The notes under the pieces were generated by a model. The model did not search any database. It saw only the letters and a list, made by a program, of their open reading frames with translations, and was not told where the DNA came from. Shown piece by piece: positions 50,986 through 59,745 of a stretch of 64,000 nucleotides of DNA. Numbering within the stretch: the stretch's first letter is position 1; every line of letters starts with the position of its first letter. The position numbers were made by a program, and so were the translations under genes. Source of the stretch: Bog-159 sp963843255 (GTDB taxonomy: Bacteria > Acidobacteriota > Terriglobia > Bryobacterales > Bryobacteraceae); assembly GCA_963843255.1 (NCBI GenBank), contig CAWJJQ010000003.1:434001-498000 (forward strand). Direction: 5' to 3'.

Positions 50986-52866
50986 ATGGCCCAACTTCAA
51001 ACGCGTAAGCCGCTCCGGGTGTGGCCCGGCGTGGCCATTGTGATCCTGGAGTTGCTGGCCCGCTTTGTCCTACCGGTAGTCGCGCCCGACTACGGAGTTT
51101 TCGGGATTCTTGGCGGCGTATTCGGCACTCTGGCGATCGTGCTGTGGTGGTTGCTGTTCAGCCGGGCGCGCTGGTTTGAGCGCCTGGGCGCGGTCGCCTT
51201 AATGCTAGCCGCGTTGTTCGCCACCCGTAGCATCGTGGATGTGTCGATCGCCACCGGGGCGCAGGGGTATTTGTTCGGCATCCTGGCGCTGCCGCTGTTG
51301 GGCATTGCCTTTGTGGCGTGGGCGGCATTCACCCGCAATCTCCCCGACCGAATCCGCCGGATCACCATGGTTGCAACGATTCTGCTGGCCTGCGGCGCGT
51401 GGGCGCTAGTGCGGACCGGCGGCTTTACCGCCAGCGACTTCCGTAGCGACCTCCATTGGCGCTGGTCGATGACTCCCGAAGAGCGGCTGGTAGCCGAATC
51501 CGCCACCCAGCGCGGGGCTCTTCCTCTGGTGCGGGCATCGGTCGAGACGCCGCCGAAACCGGTCGCGGTCCAATCCGGTCCACCGGCCGCGCTGCCTCCT
51601 GCCCCTGCCCCAGACAAGCCGGTACCGCAAGCTCCTGCGCAACGGCTCGTGGCCGTGGCCGCCAAGGAACCCGCAACCCTTCCGCCGGTCCATTCCGTTC
51701 CCGAAAAAGAGGATACCGGCGCCCTGTGGCCGGGCTTCCGCGGACCCCATCGCGACGATGTCGTAATGGGCGTTCGGATCAAGACCGACTGGACCGCATC
51801 ACCGCCGGTCGCCATGTGGCGGCGGCCAGTTGGACCCGGCTGGTCGTCCTTCGCTGTCCGTAATGACCTCATTTACACCCAAGAGCAGCGCGGTCCCAAC
51901 GAAGTCGTCGCCTGTTACAAGCTATCGAGCGGCGAACCCGTGTGGGCGCACGCCGACCCGGTGCGGTTTTGGGAATCGAACGGCGGCCCCGGCCCACGCG
52001 GCACGCCGACGCTCAGCAAGGGCCGAGTATACACTTTTGGCGCCACCGGCATGCTGAACGTGCTCAATGCAGACAACGGGGCGGTGGTATGGTCGCGCAA
52101 CGCGGCTTCCGATTCGGGGGCCAAGACCCCGCAGTGGGGCTTCGCGAGCTCGCCGCTGGTGGTGGACGACACTGTCATCGTGGCCACCGCCGGCACACTG
52201 ATCGCCTATGACATCGCCACTGGCGCGCGGCGCTGGTCGGGTCCGGCGCACGGTGTGAGTTACAGCTCGCCGCAACTGGCGACCATCGACGGAGTGGCGC
52301 AGGTGCTGCTGTTGAGCGAGGCCGGAGCGACCAGCGTCGCGCTGGCCGACGGCAAGGTGCTGTGGGAGCACGCGTGGCCAGGCTACCCGATCGTGCAGCC
52401 GGCGCTGACGCCGGACGGCGACGTACTGATCAGTGTTTCGGACTCCAGCGGTACGCGCCGGCTGGCGATTAAACACGGACCCGCCGGCTGGAACGCCGAG
52501 GAGCGGTGGACTTCGAATGGGCTGAAGCCCTACTTCAACGATTTCGTGGTTCACCGCGGACACGCCTTCGGCTTCGACGGCAGCATCCTCGCGTGTATCG
52601 ACCTGCAGGACGGCAAGCGCGTATGGAAGGGCGGACGCTACGGCAATGGCCAACTGGTTCTGCTGCCCGATCAGGACCTGTTGTTGGTCCTTTCGGAAGA
52701 GGGCGACGTGGCGCTGGTCAAGGCGACGCCGGATCATTTTACGGAAGTCGCCAAGTTCACGGCGATCGAGGGCAAGACGTGGAATCACCCGGTGGTGGCC
52801 GGCGACATCCTGCTGGTTCGCAACGGCCAGGAAATGGCTGCCTTCCGGCTGACGCCCGACCGCTGA
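50986..52866 (+). CDS. Membrane-anchored PQQ-like beta-propeller protein
   Basis: 626 residues. About four membrane segments in the first 145 residues (for example VAIVILELLARFVLPVV and AIVLWWLLFSRARWF), a Pro/Ala linker (about 180-245), then a propeller from LWPGFRGPHRDDVVMGVRIK onward with blades such as VACYKLSSGEPVWAH, LNVLNADNGAVVWSRN and LACIDLQDGKRVWKG. No catalytic PQQ residues are clear, so it is more like a BamB-type or sensory propeller. The ATG is used; an in-frame TTG lies 6 bp upstream. It diverges from the DUF4123 operon. Confidence 0.8.
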   Translation: MAQLQTRKPLRVWPGVAIVILELLARFVLPVVAPDYGVFGILGGVFGTLAIVLWWLLFSRARWFERLGAVALMLAALFATRSIVDVSIATGAQGYLFGILALPLLGIAFVAWAAFTRNLPDRIRRITMVATILLACGAWALVRTGGFTASDFRSDLHWRWSMTPEERLVAESATQRGALPLVRASVETPPKPVAVQSGPPAALPPAPAPDKPVPQAPAQRLVAVAAKEPATLPPVHSVPEKEDTGALWPGFRGPHRDDVVMGVRIKTDWTASPPVAMWRRPVGPGWSSFAVRNDLIYTQEQRGPNEVVACYKLSSGEPVWAHADPVRFWESNGGPGPRGTPTLSKGRVYTFGATGMLNVLNADNGAVVWSRNAASDSGAKTPQWGFASSPLVVDDTVIVATAGTLIAYDIATGARRWSGPAHGVSYSSPQLATIDGVAQVLLLSEAGATSVALADGKVLWEHAWPGYPIVQPALTPDGDVLISVSDSSGTRRLAIKHGPAGWNAEERWTSNGLKPYFNDFVVHRGHAFGFDGSILACIDLQDGKRVWKGGRYGNGQLVLLPDQDLLLVLSEEGDVALVKATPDHFTEVAKFTAIEGKTWNHPVVAGDILLVRNGQEMAAFRLTPDR

Positions 52867-52879
52867 GATGCGAGTTCGG

Positions 52880-53029
52880 CTACACGGCGCTGCGGCCCTG
52901 AATCAGGCGGATGACCAGTACTACTAAGGCGATGACGAGCAGAATGTGAATGTAGCCGTAGAGCGTGTAGGAGGTCACCATTCCCAACAGCCACAGCACC
53001 AGGAGGATTACGAAGATTGTCCACAACAT
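52880..53029 (-). CDS. Lmo0937-family small membrane protein
   Basis: 49 residues, MLWTIFVILLVLWLLGMVTS then YTLYGYIHILLVIALVVLVI and RLIQGRSAV: two membrane helices joined by a short turn, the exact size and pattern of the lmo0937 family. Function unknown; relatives are often stress-induced. A longer start at 53071 adds an unconserved basic part and is not preferred. Repeat array A3 begins 70 bp upstream. Confidence 0.8.
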   Translation of the reverse strand: MLWTIFVILLVLWLLGMVTSYTLYGYIHILLVIALVVLVIRLIQGRSAV

Positions 53030-53099
53030 GAGTACGCCACCTTTCCCGGCGGAGCGAAGCAGGTGGCGCACCAGTGTACGGAAACACGCGGGATCAAAA

Positions 53100-53482
53100 G
53101 CGTAAAGGGGCGTGTGCCCGCGCCGCCAGGAAGAATAGAAACTCGCGCGATGAGGCGGCGCGGCCGTGGCCCCGTTTTGCGCGGTTATTTAGCTTAAAAG
53201 CGCAAAGGGGCGCGTGCCCGCGCCGCCAGGAAGAATAGAAACTCGCGCGATAAGGCGGCGCGGCCGTGGCCCCGTTTTGCGCGGTTATTTAGCTTAAAAG
53301 CGCAAAGGGGCGCGTGCCCGCGCCGCCAGGAAGAATAGAAACTCGCGCGATAAGGCGGCGCGGCCGTGGCCCCGTTTTGCGCGGTTATTTAGCTTAAAAG
53401 CGCAAAGGGGCGCGTGCCCGCGCCGCCAGGAAGAATAGAAACTCGCGCGATAAGGCGGCGCGGCCGTGGCCCCGTTTTGCGC
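53100..53482 (+). repeat. Palindromic tandem array, family A locus 3 (four units, exact 100-bp period)
   Basis: Units start at 53100, 53200, 53300 and 53400. Cores are 83 bp with the shared arms; loop AGGAAGAATAGAAACTCGCG. The 17-bp linker GGTTATTTAGCTTAAAA is identical in all three gaps. The sequence after the last core, GGTTACTTAGAAAGTAAAA, resembles the linker and contains the stop codon of the Oar-like gene, suggesting that the linker was copied from this flank when the array expanded. Units 2-4 are nearly identical. Confidence 0.9.
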
Positions 53483-53488
53483 GGTTAC

Positions 53489-56431
53489 TTAGAAAGTAAA
53501 ACGTAGCTGCAGGTCGATCTTGCGATTGTACGTGCTCGGCGAGCCGAAAGGTCCGAAGCCGGCCAGACTCCGGTATTCACCGAAGTAAGGCGAAGTGAGA
53601 TCGCCATTGGGGGCCGCGTAGTTCGGATGGTTCAGGGCATTGCGCGCGTTGATGCTCAAGGTCAGATTGTATTTGTAGCCGGTCATGGCGCCGAACATGC
53701 CGGGCGGCGGACCGCCTCCGGGCGGTGGACCTCCTCCGCCTGGACCACTGGGACCACCGCCGCCGCGCGCGCCTCCCGCGCCTGGAGGTGGACCCATCTG
53801 GCCCTGGGCCGGACCGGATTCGCCATGGCCTCCGAACGACCAGGTGCGCGCCAGGCGCAATCCAAGATTCACCATGGCCGGACCGCGCGCGGAGTTGCGG
53901 CCGATGGTCGTGGTGCCGGGCGCGGGGTTCAGATTGAAGCAGCCGAAGCCATTGGCGTAGAACAGATCGCCGCCGCTGCAGGAGGCCGCAGTCGCGCCGG
54001 CCACCAGTGCCGGACGTTCGGTAGCGAATCCATCGTTATTCGTATCGATGCCGGTGGTGATGTTGTACGGCGTACCGCTCTGCACCAGGAAGAACGGGCT
54101 GATGGAGAACTTCAACGGCAGCGGCAGACTGCTGCCCAGCAGCATGCGATGGCGGATATCGGCGAACGACGACGGTCCCCATTCGGCGCGCAGGTCGTAA
54201 GGGTTGGCGGGCGCGCCTTCGTTGTCATCCATGCCGTAGGACAGGCCGTAGAACCCGAATAAGAAGATTTTGCCGATGCTGAGGTTAGGGCTGGCGATCA
54301 ACATGTGCGAGCGGCTGAAGCCGACCGATTCGTCGAGCAGGCGCAGGGTGGAATCGCCGTACGGATAGACGCCATCGAGCGGCGCGTTGATGTTGACCGA
54401 CCGCTCCAGGTGCACGCCGCGGCTCTCTACGTAACTCACGTTGAACCGGAAGTGTTGATTGACCTGGCGATCGACACCGATGCTCGCCTGGTAATTGCGC
54501 GGCGCTTTCATGCCGGCGTAGAGGATCTGGAGTTGCTGCGCTTGCTGGCCGGAAGCCAGCGTCGACAGCGAGGGCACCACCGGGAAGAAATCCGGATTCA
54601 TGATCAGGTACGACAGTTGGGTAACGCCGTTATAGCGCAGAGCGTTCAGGGTATCGGTGATGCCGACGCGATCGTAGAAAGTCCCAAAGCCGGCGCGCAG
54701 GACGGTTTTGGCCGCCTTGTTGGCGTGGCCATCGACGCCCCAGGCCACCGCCAGTCGCGGGGCAAAGTCGCCGTGATCGCCGATGTTGGTTTGGGCTTCG
54801 TAGCGCAGGCCGTAGCTGAAGGTGAGATTGGGCTTCACGCGCCAATCGTCGTTCAGGAACAGGCCGGCATCGAATTGATTCAGGCGGGTCGCTGGAATGC
54901 CGGCGCTCAGGCTGAACTGCGCGGCCCCGCCTCCCGCGGCGCGGATGGCGGCGGCGCTCAGGCCCTGCTGCTCAAACAACAGGGTGCGTTGATAGACTTC
55001 GAGAGCCGTCAGTTCTTCGGATGTGCCGGCGATAGGTTGATTGTTGGCATTCAGCACCGGGCCGATGCCGCCGAAGAAAGTGAACGTGCCGCCGAAGTTG
55101 TTCAGCGAAGTGTCGTCGAGAAACGACTCACGCACGCGGCCGCCCCATTTGAACGTGTGAGTTCCGCGGGTGTAAGTGGAGATATTAGTCAGTTCCCAGT
55201 TATTCGTCAGGGTGGACGAGTTACCGATCTGCGGACCGCCGGATTGAAAGGCGCCCTGCACAATCAAGGCCGGGGTGGCGTTATCGGCCACATTATCCAA
55301 CGCGGAGCGCATGTATTGAAAGCGGGTCTCATTGAGCGCGCGGGGGCTCAGGACGGCGGTTTCGGTGACTTGCAGCGTATTCTCGGAAGAGTGCTGGTTG
55401 TAGGCCTGATCGGCGAGACTGAAATTCCCGACGCCTTCCTTATCGAGTTCCACGCGCGTGTTCTGATAGCGCACGGTGAGGGTGTTGCTGGCGTTGATGG
55501 AGTAATCCACGCGCGGGGTGAAGGTGGTGCGCAGCTGCGGGGTGAGTATCGCCTGGTTGATAGTGAGCGGATTCAGGTTGGAATCGAGCGTAGTTGCCAG
55601 GATGAAGGCGTTTTCGTCAATAGTGCGATGCTCGGCGTCGAGGCTGAAAGATGCTTTGGATTTCACCAGCGGGCCGCTGAAGCTGCCGCCGAAAAAGCGC
55701 GTCTGATAGGGCGGGCGCTTGGATTGATCGAGCAGCGGGCTGCGGGAGTTGAGGGCTTCCTTGTTGTATTGCACGAAGGCCTGGCCGCGAATCTTGTCGC
55801 TACCCGGCTTGGTGAAGATCTGGATACGGCCGAAGCCGGGCCGATCGTATTCGGGCGAGAATGGGTTGGAGTTGATGCGCACTTCACGGATGGAGGATTT
55901 GGGCGGCAGGTTGGCGCCGGTGAAGCCATCGATATAGATTTGTGCGCCGTCCGGACCGCCGCCGGGACCGGCGAGCGCCTGCAACTGCTGCGAAAGCTCG
56001 TCGGGATCGTCGGAGAGCGCCGCCAGTTCTTTCTCTTTGAGCACCAGGGCGTCGCCGTTTTCGGCGGTGTCGGCGCTGACGGTATTGGCTTCGGCTTCCA
56101 CATTGACCACCTGCGCTTCGGCGGCGATGGTGAGCTGCATATCGATCTGGGTGGGTTGTGCGATATCCACATCTCTGCGCTCCATCAGGGTGAATCCCTT
56201 GGCCATGAAGCGAACCGTGTATTTGCCGGGTTTGAGTGCGTTGATGGCGTACTTGCCGGTTGAGTCTGTGCGGGCGCGCTGATCAACGCCCGAACCGCGC
56301 ACTTGCACGAGCGCGTCGGGCACGGATGCGCCGGAAGGATCGGTGACTACACCGTGAAGATTCGCGGTTTGCGCGCGGACGTTGGTGGATAGAGACACTA
56401 CGAGGGCGAGGAGCGCCCAGAGCATTTTCAT
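53489..56431 (-). CDS. Oar-like TonB-dependent receptor with carboxypeptidase-regulatory domain
   Basis: 980 residues. Signal peptide (about 1-21), a CarboxypepD_reg domain (about 22-110: LHGVVTDPSGASVPDALVQV, KYAINALKPGKYTVRFMAKG), a plug region (about 125-230), then a large barrel ending in IDLQLRFTF, a typical last strand. Near the C-terminus (about 865-910) is a Gly/Pro/Arg low-complexity insert (GGARGGGGPSGPGGGGPPPG). AGAGGAA 8 nt before the ATG supports the start; an upstream extension would run into repeat A4. The gene is bracketed by family A repeats in opposite orientation. Ligand unknown, perhaps peptides or polymers. Confidence 0.88.
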   Translation of the reverse strand: MKMLWALLALVVSLSTNVRAQTANLHGVVTDPSGASVPDALVQVRGSGVDQRARTDSTGKYAINALKPGKYTVRFMAKGFTLMERRDVDIAQPTQIDMQLTIAAEAQVVNVEAEANTVSADTAENGDALVLKEKELAALSDDPDELSQQLQALAGPGGGPDGAQIYIDGFTGANLPPKSSIREVRINSNPFSPEYDRPGFGRIQIFTKPGSDKIRGQAFVQYNKEALNSRSPLLDQSKRPPYQTRFFGGSFSGPLVKSKASFSLDAEHRTIDENAFILATTLDSNLNPLTINQAILTPQLRTTFTPRVDYSINASNTLTVRYQNTRVELDKEGVGNFSLADQAYNQHSSENTLQVTETAVLSPRALNETRFQYMRSALDNVADNATPALIVQGAFQSGGPQIGNSSTLTNNWELTNISTYTRGTHTFKWGGRVRESFLDDTSLNNFGGTFTFFGGIGPVLNANNQPIAGTSEELTALEVYQRTLLFEQQGLSAAAIRAAGGGAAQFSLSAGIPATRLNQFDAGLFLNDDWRVKPNLTFSYGLRYEAQTNIGDHGDFAPRLAVAWGVDGHANKAAKTVLRAGFGTFYDRVGITDTLNALRYNGVTQLSYLIMNPDFFPVVPSLSTLASGQQAQQLQILYAGMKAPRNYQASIGVDRQVNQHFRFNVSYVESRGVHLERSVNINAPLDGVYPYGDSTLRLLDESVGFSRSHMLIASPNLSIGKIFLFGFYGLSYGMDDNEGAPANPYDLRAEWGPSSFADIRHRMLLGSSLPLPLKFSISPFFLVQSGTPYNITTGIDTNNDGFATERPALVAGATAASCSGGDLFYANGFGCFNLNPAPGTTTIGRNSARGPAMVNLGLRLARTWSFGGHGESGPAQGQMGPPPGAGGARGGGGPSGPGGGGPPPGGGPPPGMFGAMTGYKYNLTLSINARNALNHPNYAAPNGDLTSPYFGEYRSLAGFGPFGSPSTYNRKIDLQLRFTF

Positions 56432-56453
56432 AGGGATTCCTCTTTTATGAACC

Positions 56454-56538
56454 GCGCAAAACGGGGCCACGGCCGCGCCGCCAAGATCCCGCGAGTTCCA
56501 ATCCTTCCAGGCGGCGCGGACAGGCGGCCCCTTTGCGC
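56454..56538 (-). repeat. Palindromic repeat, family A locus 4 (single unit, reverse orientation)
   Basis: GCGCAAAACGGGGCC, CCGCGCCGCC, a 27-nt loop, then GGCGGCGCGG and CCCCTTTGCGC. It is one complete unit in the opposite direction to the other loci, inside the divergent control region between the Oar-like gene and the response regulator. No tandem copies. Confidence 0.85.
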
Positions 56539-56657
56539 TTCAGGCGAGGCGGGATGTGCCGGCCTCAATTCCAGTAGACCCGAAAATCGCCTCCGCGAAT
56601 CTTAAGTTTTGTAAAAGGACAGCGTGGAAGCGGTGGTTCTGCGCTACAACTAAATTG

Positions 56658-57347
56658 GTGAAGCGAGTTCTGCTGGTTGATGACGATGCCGATCTATGCG
56701 CGTTGATGAGGGATTTCTTCTCGCAGCACGAGTTTGAAATCGAGGCCGCGCACGACGGGCCGCGGGGCCTGGCGCGGGCGCTCGAGGGCCAATACGACCT
56801 GATCATTCTGGATGTGATGCTGCCGGTGCTGGATGGATTTGAGCTGCTGCAACAGATCCGGCGGCGGAGCGCGGTGCCGGTGATCATGTTGACGGCGCGC
56901 ACAGGGCAGCCGGACCGGATCGCGGGTCTGAATGCGGGCGCCGACGATTATCTGCCGAAGCCATTCGGTCCGGAAGAGCTGCTGGCGCGGATGCGGGCGG
57001 TGCTGCGGCGTACGGGACAAGCCGCCGTGCAGCCCCAAGTGGCGGAAGCCGGCGGAGTGCGCGTGGACTCGCTGACGCGCACCGTTTCGATTGCGGGAGA
57101 GGCGGCGGAGTTGACCGCCATCGAGTTCGACATTCTGGAGTTCCTGGTGCGCGCGGCGGGACGCGTGGTTTCGCGGAACGAGCTGGCGGCCATGCTGTAC
57201 CAGCGGGAATCCACGCCGTACGAGCGGTCGCTGGACGTACACATCAGCCATCTGCGGAAGAAACTCGAGCCGGCTGAGCGGGTGCAAATCCGCACCGTGC
57301 GCGGAGTCGGCTACTTCTTCGCGGCTGACGGAGAGGCTGCGGAATGA
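56658..57347 (+). CDS. OmpR/CpxR-family response regulator
   Basis: 229 residues from a GTG start (TTG three bases upstream is equal in frame). Receiver 1-115 with VLLVDDDADL and phosphoacceptor D52 (IILDVMLP), LTARTGQPD and the KPF lysine. Winged helix about 130-225 with ELTAIEFDILEFLVRAAGRV and VDVHISHLRKKLE-like (LDVHISHLRKKLE). CpxR-like spacing. The kinase gene follows with an ATGA overlap, forming a two-component pair. An extended frame upstream through repeat A4 flank is rejected. Confidence 0.95.
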   Translation: MKRVLLVDDDADLCALMRDFFSQHEFEIEAAHDGPRGLARALEGQYDLIILDVMLPVLDGFELLQQIRRRSAVPVIMLTARTGQPDRIAGLNAGADDYLPKPFGPEELLARMRAVLRRTGQAAVQPQVAEAGGVRVDSLTRTVSIAGEAAELTAIEFDILEFLVRAAGRVVSRNELAAMLYQRESTPYERSLDVHISHLRKKLEPAERVQIRTVRGVGYFFAADGEAAE

Positions 57348-58639
57348 GGACGGTGTTCGCCAAAATTCTGCTGTGGTCGCTGGGGACGCTGCTGCTGGCG
57401 CTAGCGGCGTATTTGTTCATCTCGTCGGGGTTGGCGCAGCGCTTCGAGAAAAAGGGCGGACCGTTCGAGCGGACAGTGGCGTTCCAGGTGGATGAAGCCG
57501 AGGAAACCTACCGCATGGGTGGCGCGGCGGCGCTGGACACTTATTTGAAGAAGCTGCGCTTGTACTTCGGCCCCGAGCACTTCTTCACCGATGCGAAGGG
57601 CAAGGACCTGGTAACGGGCGTGGACCGGTCGGGGCTGCTGGCGATGGGGGGCCACGAACGGAACGCGTCCCATCGGGAGGGCGACCGGTTCGTGTTCGTA
57701 GTAGCGTCCAAGGATGGCGCGTACCGGCTGATCGCCACGGGACGTCCGCCGTTCACCCGGTGGAGTTTTCTGCCGTATTACGGGCTGATCCTGCTGGTGG
57801 TGGCGCTGCTTTGCTGGTTGCTGGCGGTGAATATTGCGTCTCCGCTGCGCGAACTGGCCTTAACGGTAGAGCGATTCGGGCGCGGCGATCTTTCAGCGCG
57901 CGTGGGATCGCGGCGTAAGGACGAAATCGGTGGAGTGGCGCGGGCGTTCGACCAGATGGCGGACCGCATCGAGACGCTCCTGACGGCGGAGCGCCGCTTG
58001 CTGCAGGATATTTCGCACGAGCTCAGGTCGCCGCTGGCGCGGTTGAAATTTGCGGCCGAGCTTACCAAGACGGCCGAGGATCGCCAAGCGGCGGTGGCAC
58101 GCATCAACAAAGAAGTCGACCGGCTGACAAACCTGGTGGGCGCGTTGGTGGAAGTGACCCGGGTGGAAGGCGACCCTTCCGCGCGGCAGGTGGAAGATCT
58201 GGACCTGAGCCAGCTTGTCGCACAACTCGTAGAGGCGTGCCGCATGGAGGCGGAGGCCCGCGGCAGCCATTTTCAAATGGAGCACAGCGGCGGGGTCATG
58301 GTGCGGGGCGACCGCGAGCTGCTGCGGCGGGCCATCGAGAACGTTTTGCGCAACGCCATACGGTATGCGCCGGAGGGATCCGCGATCGACGCGTCGGTAG
58401 CGGCCGCCGAGGGCGGGGCGACGGTCACAGTGCGGGATTACGGTCCGGGCGTGCCGGATGAGATGCTGCCCAAAATCTTTCAGCCGTTCTTTCGCGTGGA
58501 CGGGTCCAGGGACAGCCAGACGGGCGGCGTGGGGCTGGGTCTGGCGATCGCGCACCGCGCCATCAGCGCGCATCATGGAAGCATCACCGCCGAGAACGCG
58601 GGGCCGGGTTTGCGGGTGCGGATAGAGATTCCGTCATAA
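57344..58639 (+). CDS. CpxA-like sensor histidine kinase
   Basis: 431 residues. Membrane helix about 5-28, periplasmic sensor 29-140, second helix about 146-168, HAMP about 170-222, HisKA with H225 in LLQDISHELRSPLARL, HATPase with ENVLRNAIRYAPEG, DYGPGVPD and GGVGLGLAIAHR. All boxes are intact. The periplasmic sensor lies between YRMGGAAALDTYLKKLRLYF and SFLPYYG, the CpxA-like layout. It pairs with the regulator just upstream. Envelope stress is an inference from the family, not from sequence. Confidence 0.93.
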   Translation: MRTVFAKILLWSLGTLLLALAAYLFISSGLAQRFEKKGGPFERTVAFQVDEAEETYRMGGAAALDTYLKKLRLYFGPEHFFTDAKGKDLVTGVDRSGLLAMGGHERNASHREGDRFVFVVASKDGAYRLIATGRPPFTRWSFLPYYGLILLVVALLCWLLAVNIASPLRELALTVERFGRGDLSARVGSRRKDEIGGVARAFDQMADRIETLLTAERRLLQDISHELRSPLARLKFAAELTKTAEDRQAAVARINKEVDRLTNLVGALVEVTRVEGDPSARQVEDLDLSQLVAQLVEACRMEAEARGSHFQMEHSGGVMVRGDRELLRRAIENVLRNAIRYAPEGSAIDASVAAAEGGATVTVRDYGPGVPDEMLPKIFQPFFRVDGSRDSQTGGVGLGLAIAHRAISAHHGSITAENAGPGLRVRIEIPS

Positions 58640-58654
58640 GCGACCTCCCCATAA

Positions 58655-58833
58655 GCGCAAAGGGGCGCGTGTGCGCGCCGCAAAACCGGACAGGAACCAA
58701 TGGGAAAATGGCGGCGCGGCCGTGCCCCGTTTTGCGCGACTTCCCCATAAGCGCAAAGGGGCGCGTGTCCGCGTCGCCAAACAGGACAGGAACTCGTGGG
58801 AAAATGGCGGTGCGGCCGTGCCCCGTTTTGCGC
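58655..58833 (+). repeat. Palindromic tandem array, family A locus 5 (two units, 96-bp period)
   Basis: Units start at 58655 and 58751; cores are 83 bp; loops CCGGACAGGAACCAATGGG and CAGGACAGGAACTCGTGGG; 13-bp linker GACTTCCCCATAA. Near copies of that linker also precede unit 1 (GACCTCCCCATAA) and follow unit 2, so the linker was present as a flank on both sides. The second unit's inner arms carry changes (TCGCC, GGCGGTGCGG) that keep partial pairing. Confidence 0.9.
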
Positions 58834-58869
58834 GACTTCCCCATAAGCACGGCGTTACACTGAAGGCCG

Positions 58870-59745
58870 ATGGCAGAGCCTCTTGCGATTGCCGGCGCGG
58901 GAAGAATGGGACAGGCGCTCGGCCGGCTGTTGCGCGAGCGCGGGGAATCTATCGCGGCGGTGGCCAGCCGCAGCGCGGACCGGGCAGCGCAGGCAGCGGC
59001 GTTCGTAGGCGGCGGAGCGCGCGCGGTTTCCTATGTCGAGCTACCGCGAGTTTCCAGACGGATTCTGATCGCGGTTCCCGACGACGCCATCGCGCAGATC
59101 GCGGGCACCCTGGCGGTCGCCGGCATGCACGGTGGCGTCGTACTGCACACCTGTGGCGTACGCGGTCCAGAAGTCCTGGCTCCCCTGGCTGACGCAGGAG
59201 CGGCTTGCGGCACATTGCATCCTTTGCAGACGGTGGCGAATCCGGAAGAAGGAGTGCGGGTGCTGGCGGGTTCGGCTTTCGCGGTGGACGGCGATGCCTC
59301 AGCCGTTCACTGGGCCGAGCACCTGGTCCGTCAGCTGGACGGGCTGGTGCTGCGAATTCCAGCAGGATCGCGGCCGCTGTATCATGCCGCCGCGGTCATG
59401 GCCAGCAATTACCTGATAGCGATGTTCGGCACGGCTGTTATGCTGATGAGAGAGGCTGGTGTGGACGAAGCCTCGGCGCGGCGGGCGCTCGCGCCGCTGG
59501 CGCTGACCAGCATCGAGAATGCCGCGCGGCTTGGGCCTGCCGCGGCGCTGACCGGACCGATTTCGCGCGGCGACGCGGACACAGTACGGAGCCACCTGGA
59601 GGCGCTGGCGGATGTTCCGGCAGCCGCGAATTTATATCGCGCAGCGGGGATCGCTACAGTGGCACTCGCTCGCCAGCGGGGCTTGGCCAACGGGCAGGCC
59701 GCCGAAATCGAGGAGATCCTACGAAAGGCAGGACCGCATGGTTGA
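58870..59745 (+). CDS. Rossmann-fold protein with DUF2520 domain (predicted pantoate-pathway oxidoreductase)
   Basis: 291 residues. Nucleotide-binding start LAIAGAGRMGQALGRLLRER, then IAVPDDAIAQIA and a DUF2520 C-terminal domain from about 135 (TLHPLQTVANPEEGV, PLYHAAAVMASNYLIAMFGT). Such proteins are often encoded beside panB and panC, as here (8-bp overlap with panB), and are thought to act as dehydrogenases in the pathway. They may replace PanE ketopantoate reductase, which is not otherwise visible here; that role is inference. Confidence 0.8.
   Translation: MAEPLAIAGAGRMGQALGRLLRERGESIAAVASRSADRAAQAAAFVGGGARAVSYVELPRVSRRILIAVPDDAIAQIAGTLAVAGMHGGVVLHTCGVRGPEVLAPLADAGAACGTLHPLQTVANPEEGVRVLAGSAFAVDGDASAVHWAEHLVRQLDGLVLRIPAGSRPLYHAAAVMASNYLIAMFGTAVMLMREAGVDEASARRALAPLALTSIENAARLGPAAALTGPISRGDADTVRSHLEALADVPAAANLYRAAGIATVALARQRGLANGQAAEIEEILRKAGPHG

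Noticed and set aside
54305..56263. 652-codon plus-strand frame antisense to the Oar-like receptor gene
   Set aside because: The minus strand has clear receptor domains over this stretch; the antisense product has no recognisable features and is typical of GC-rich shadow frames.
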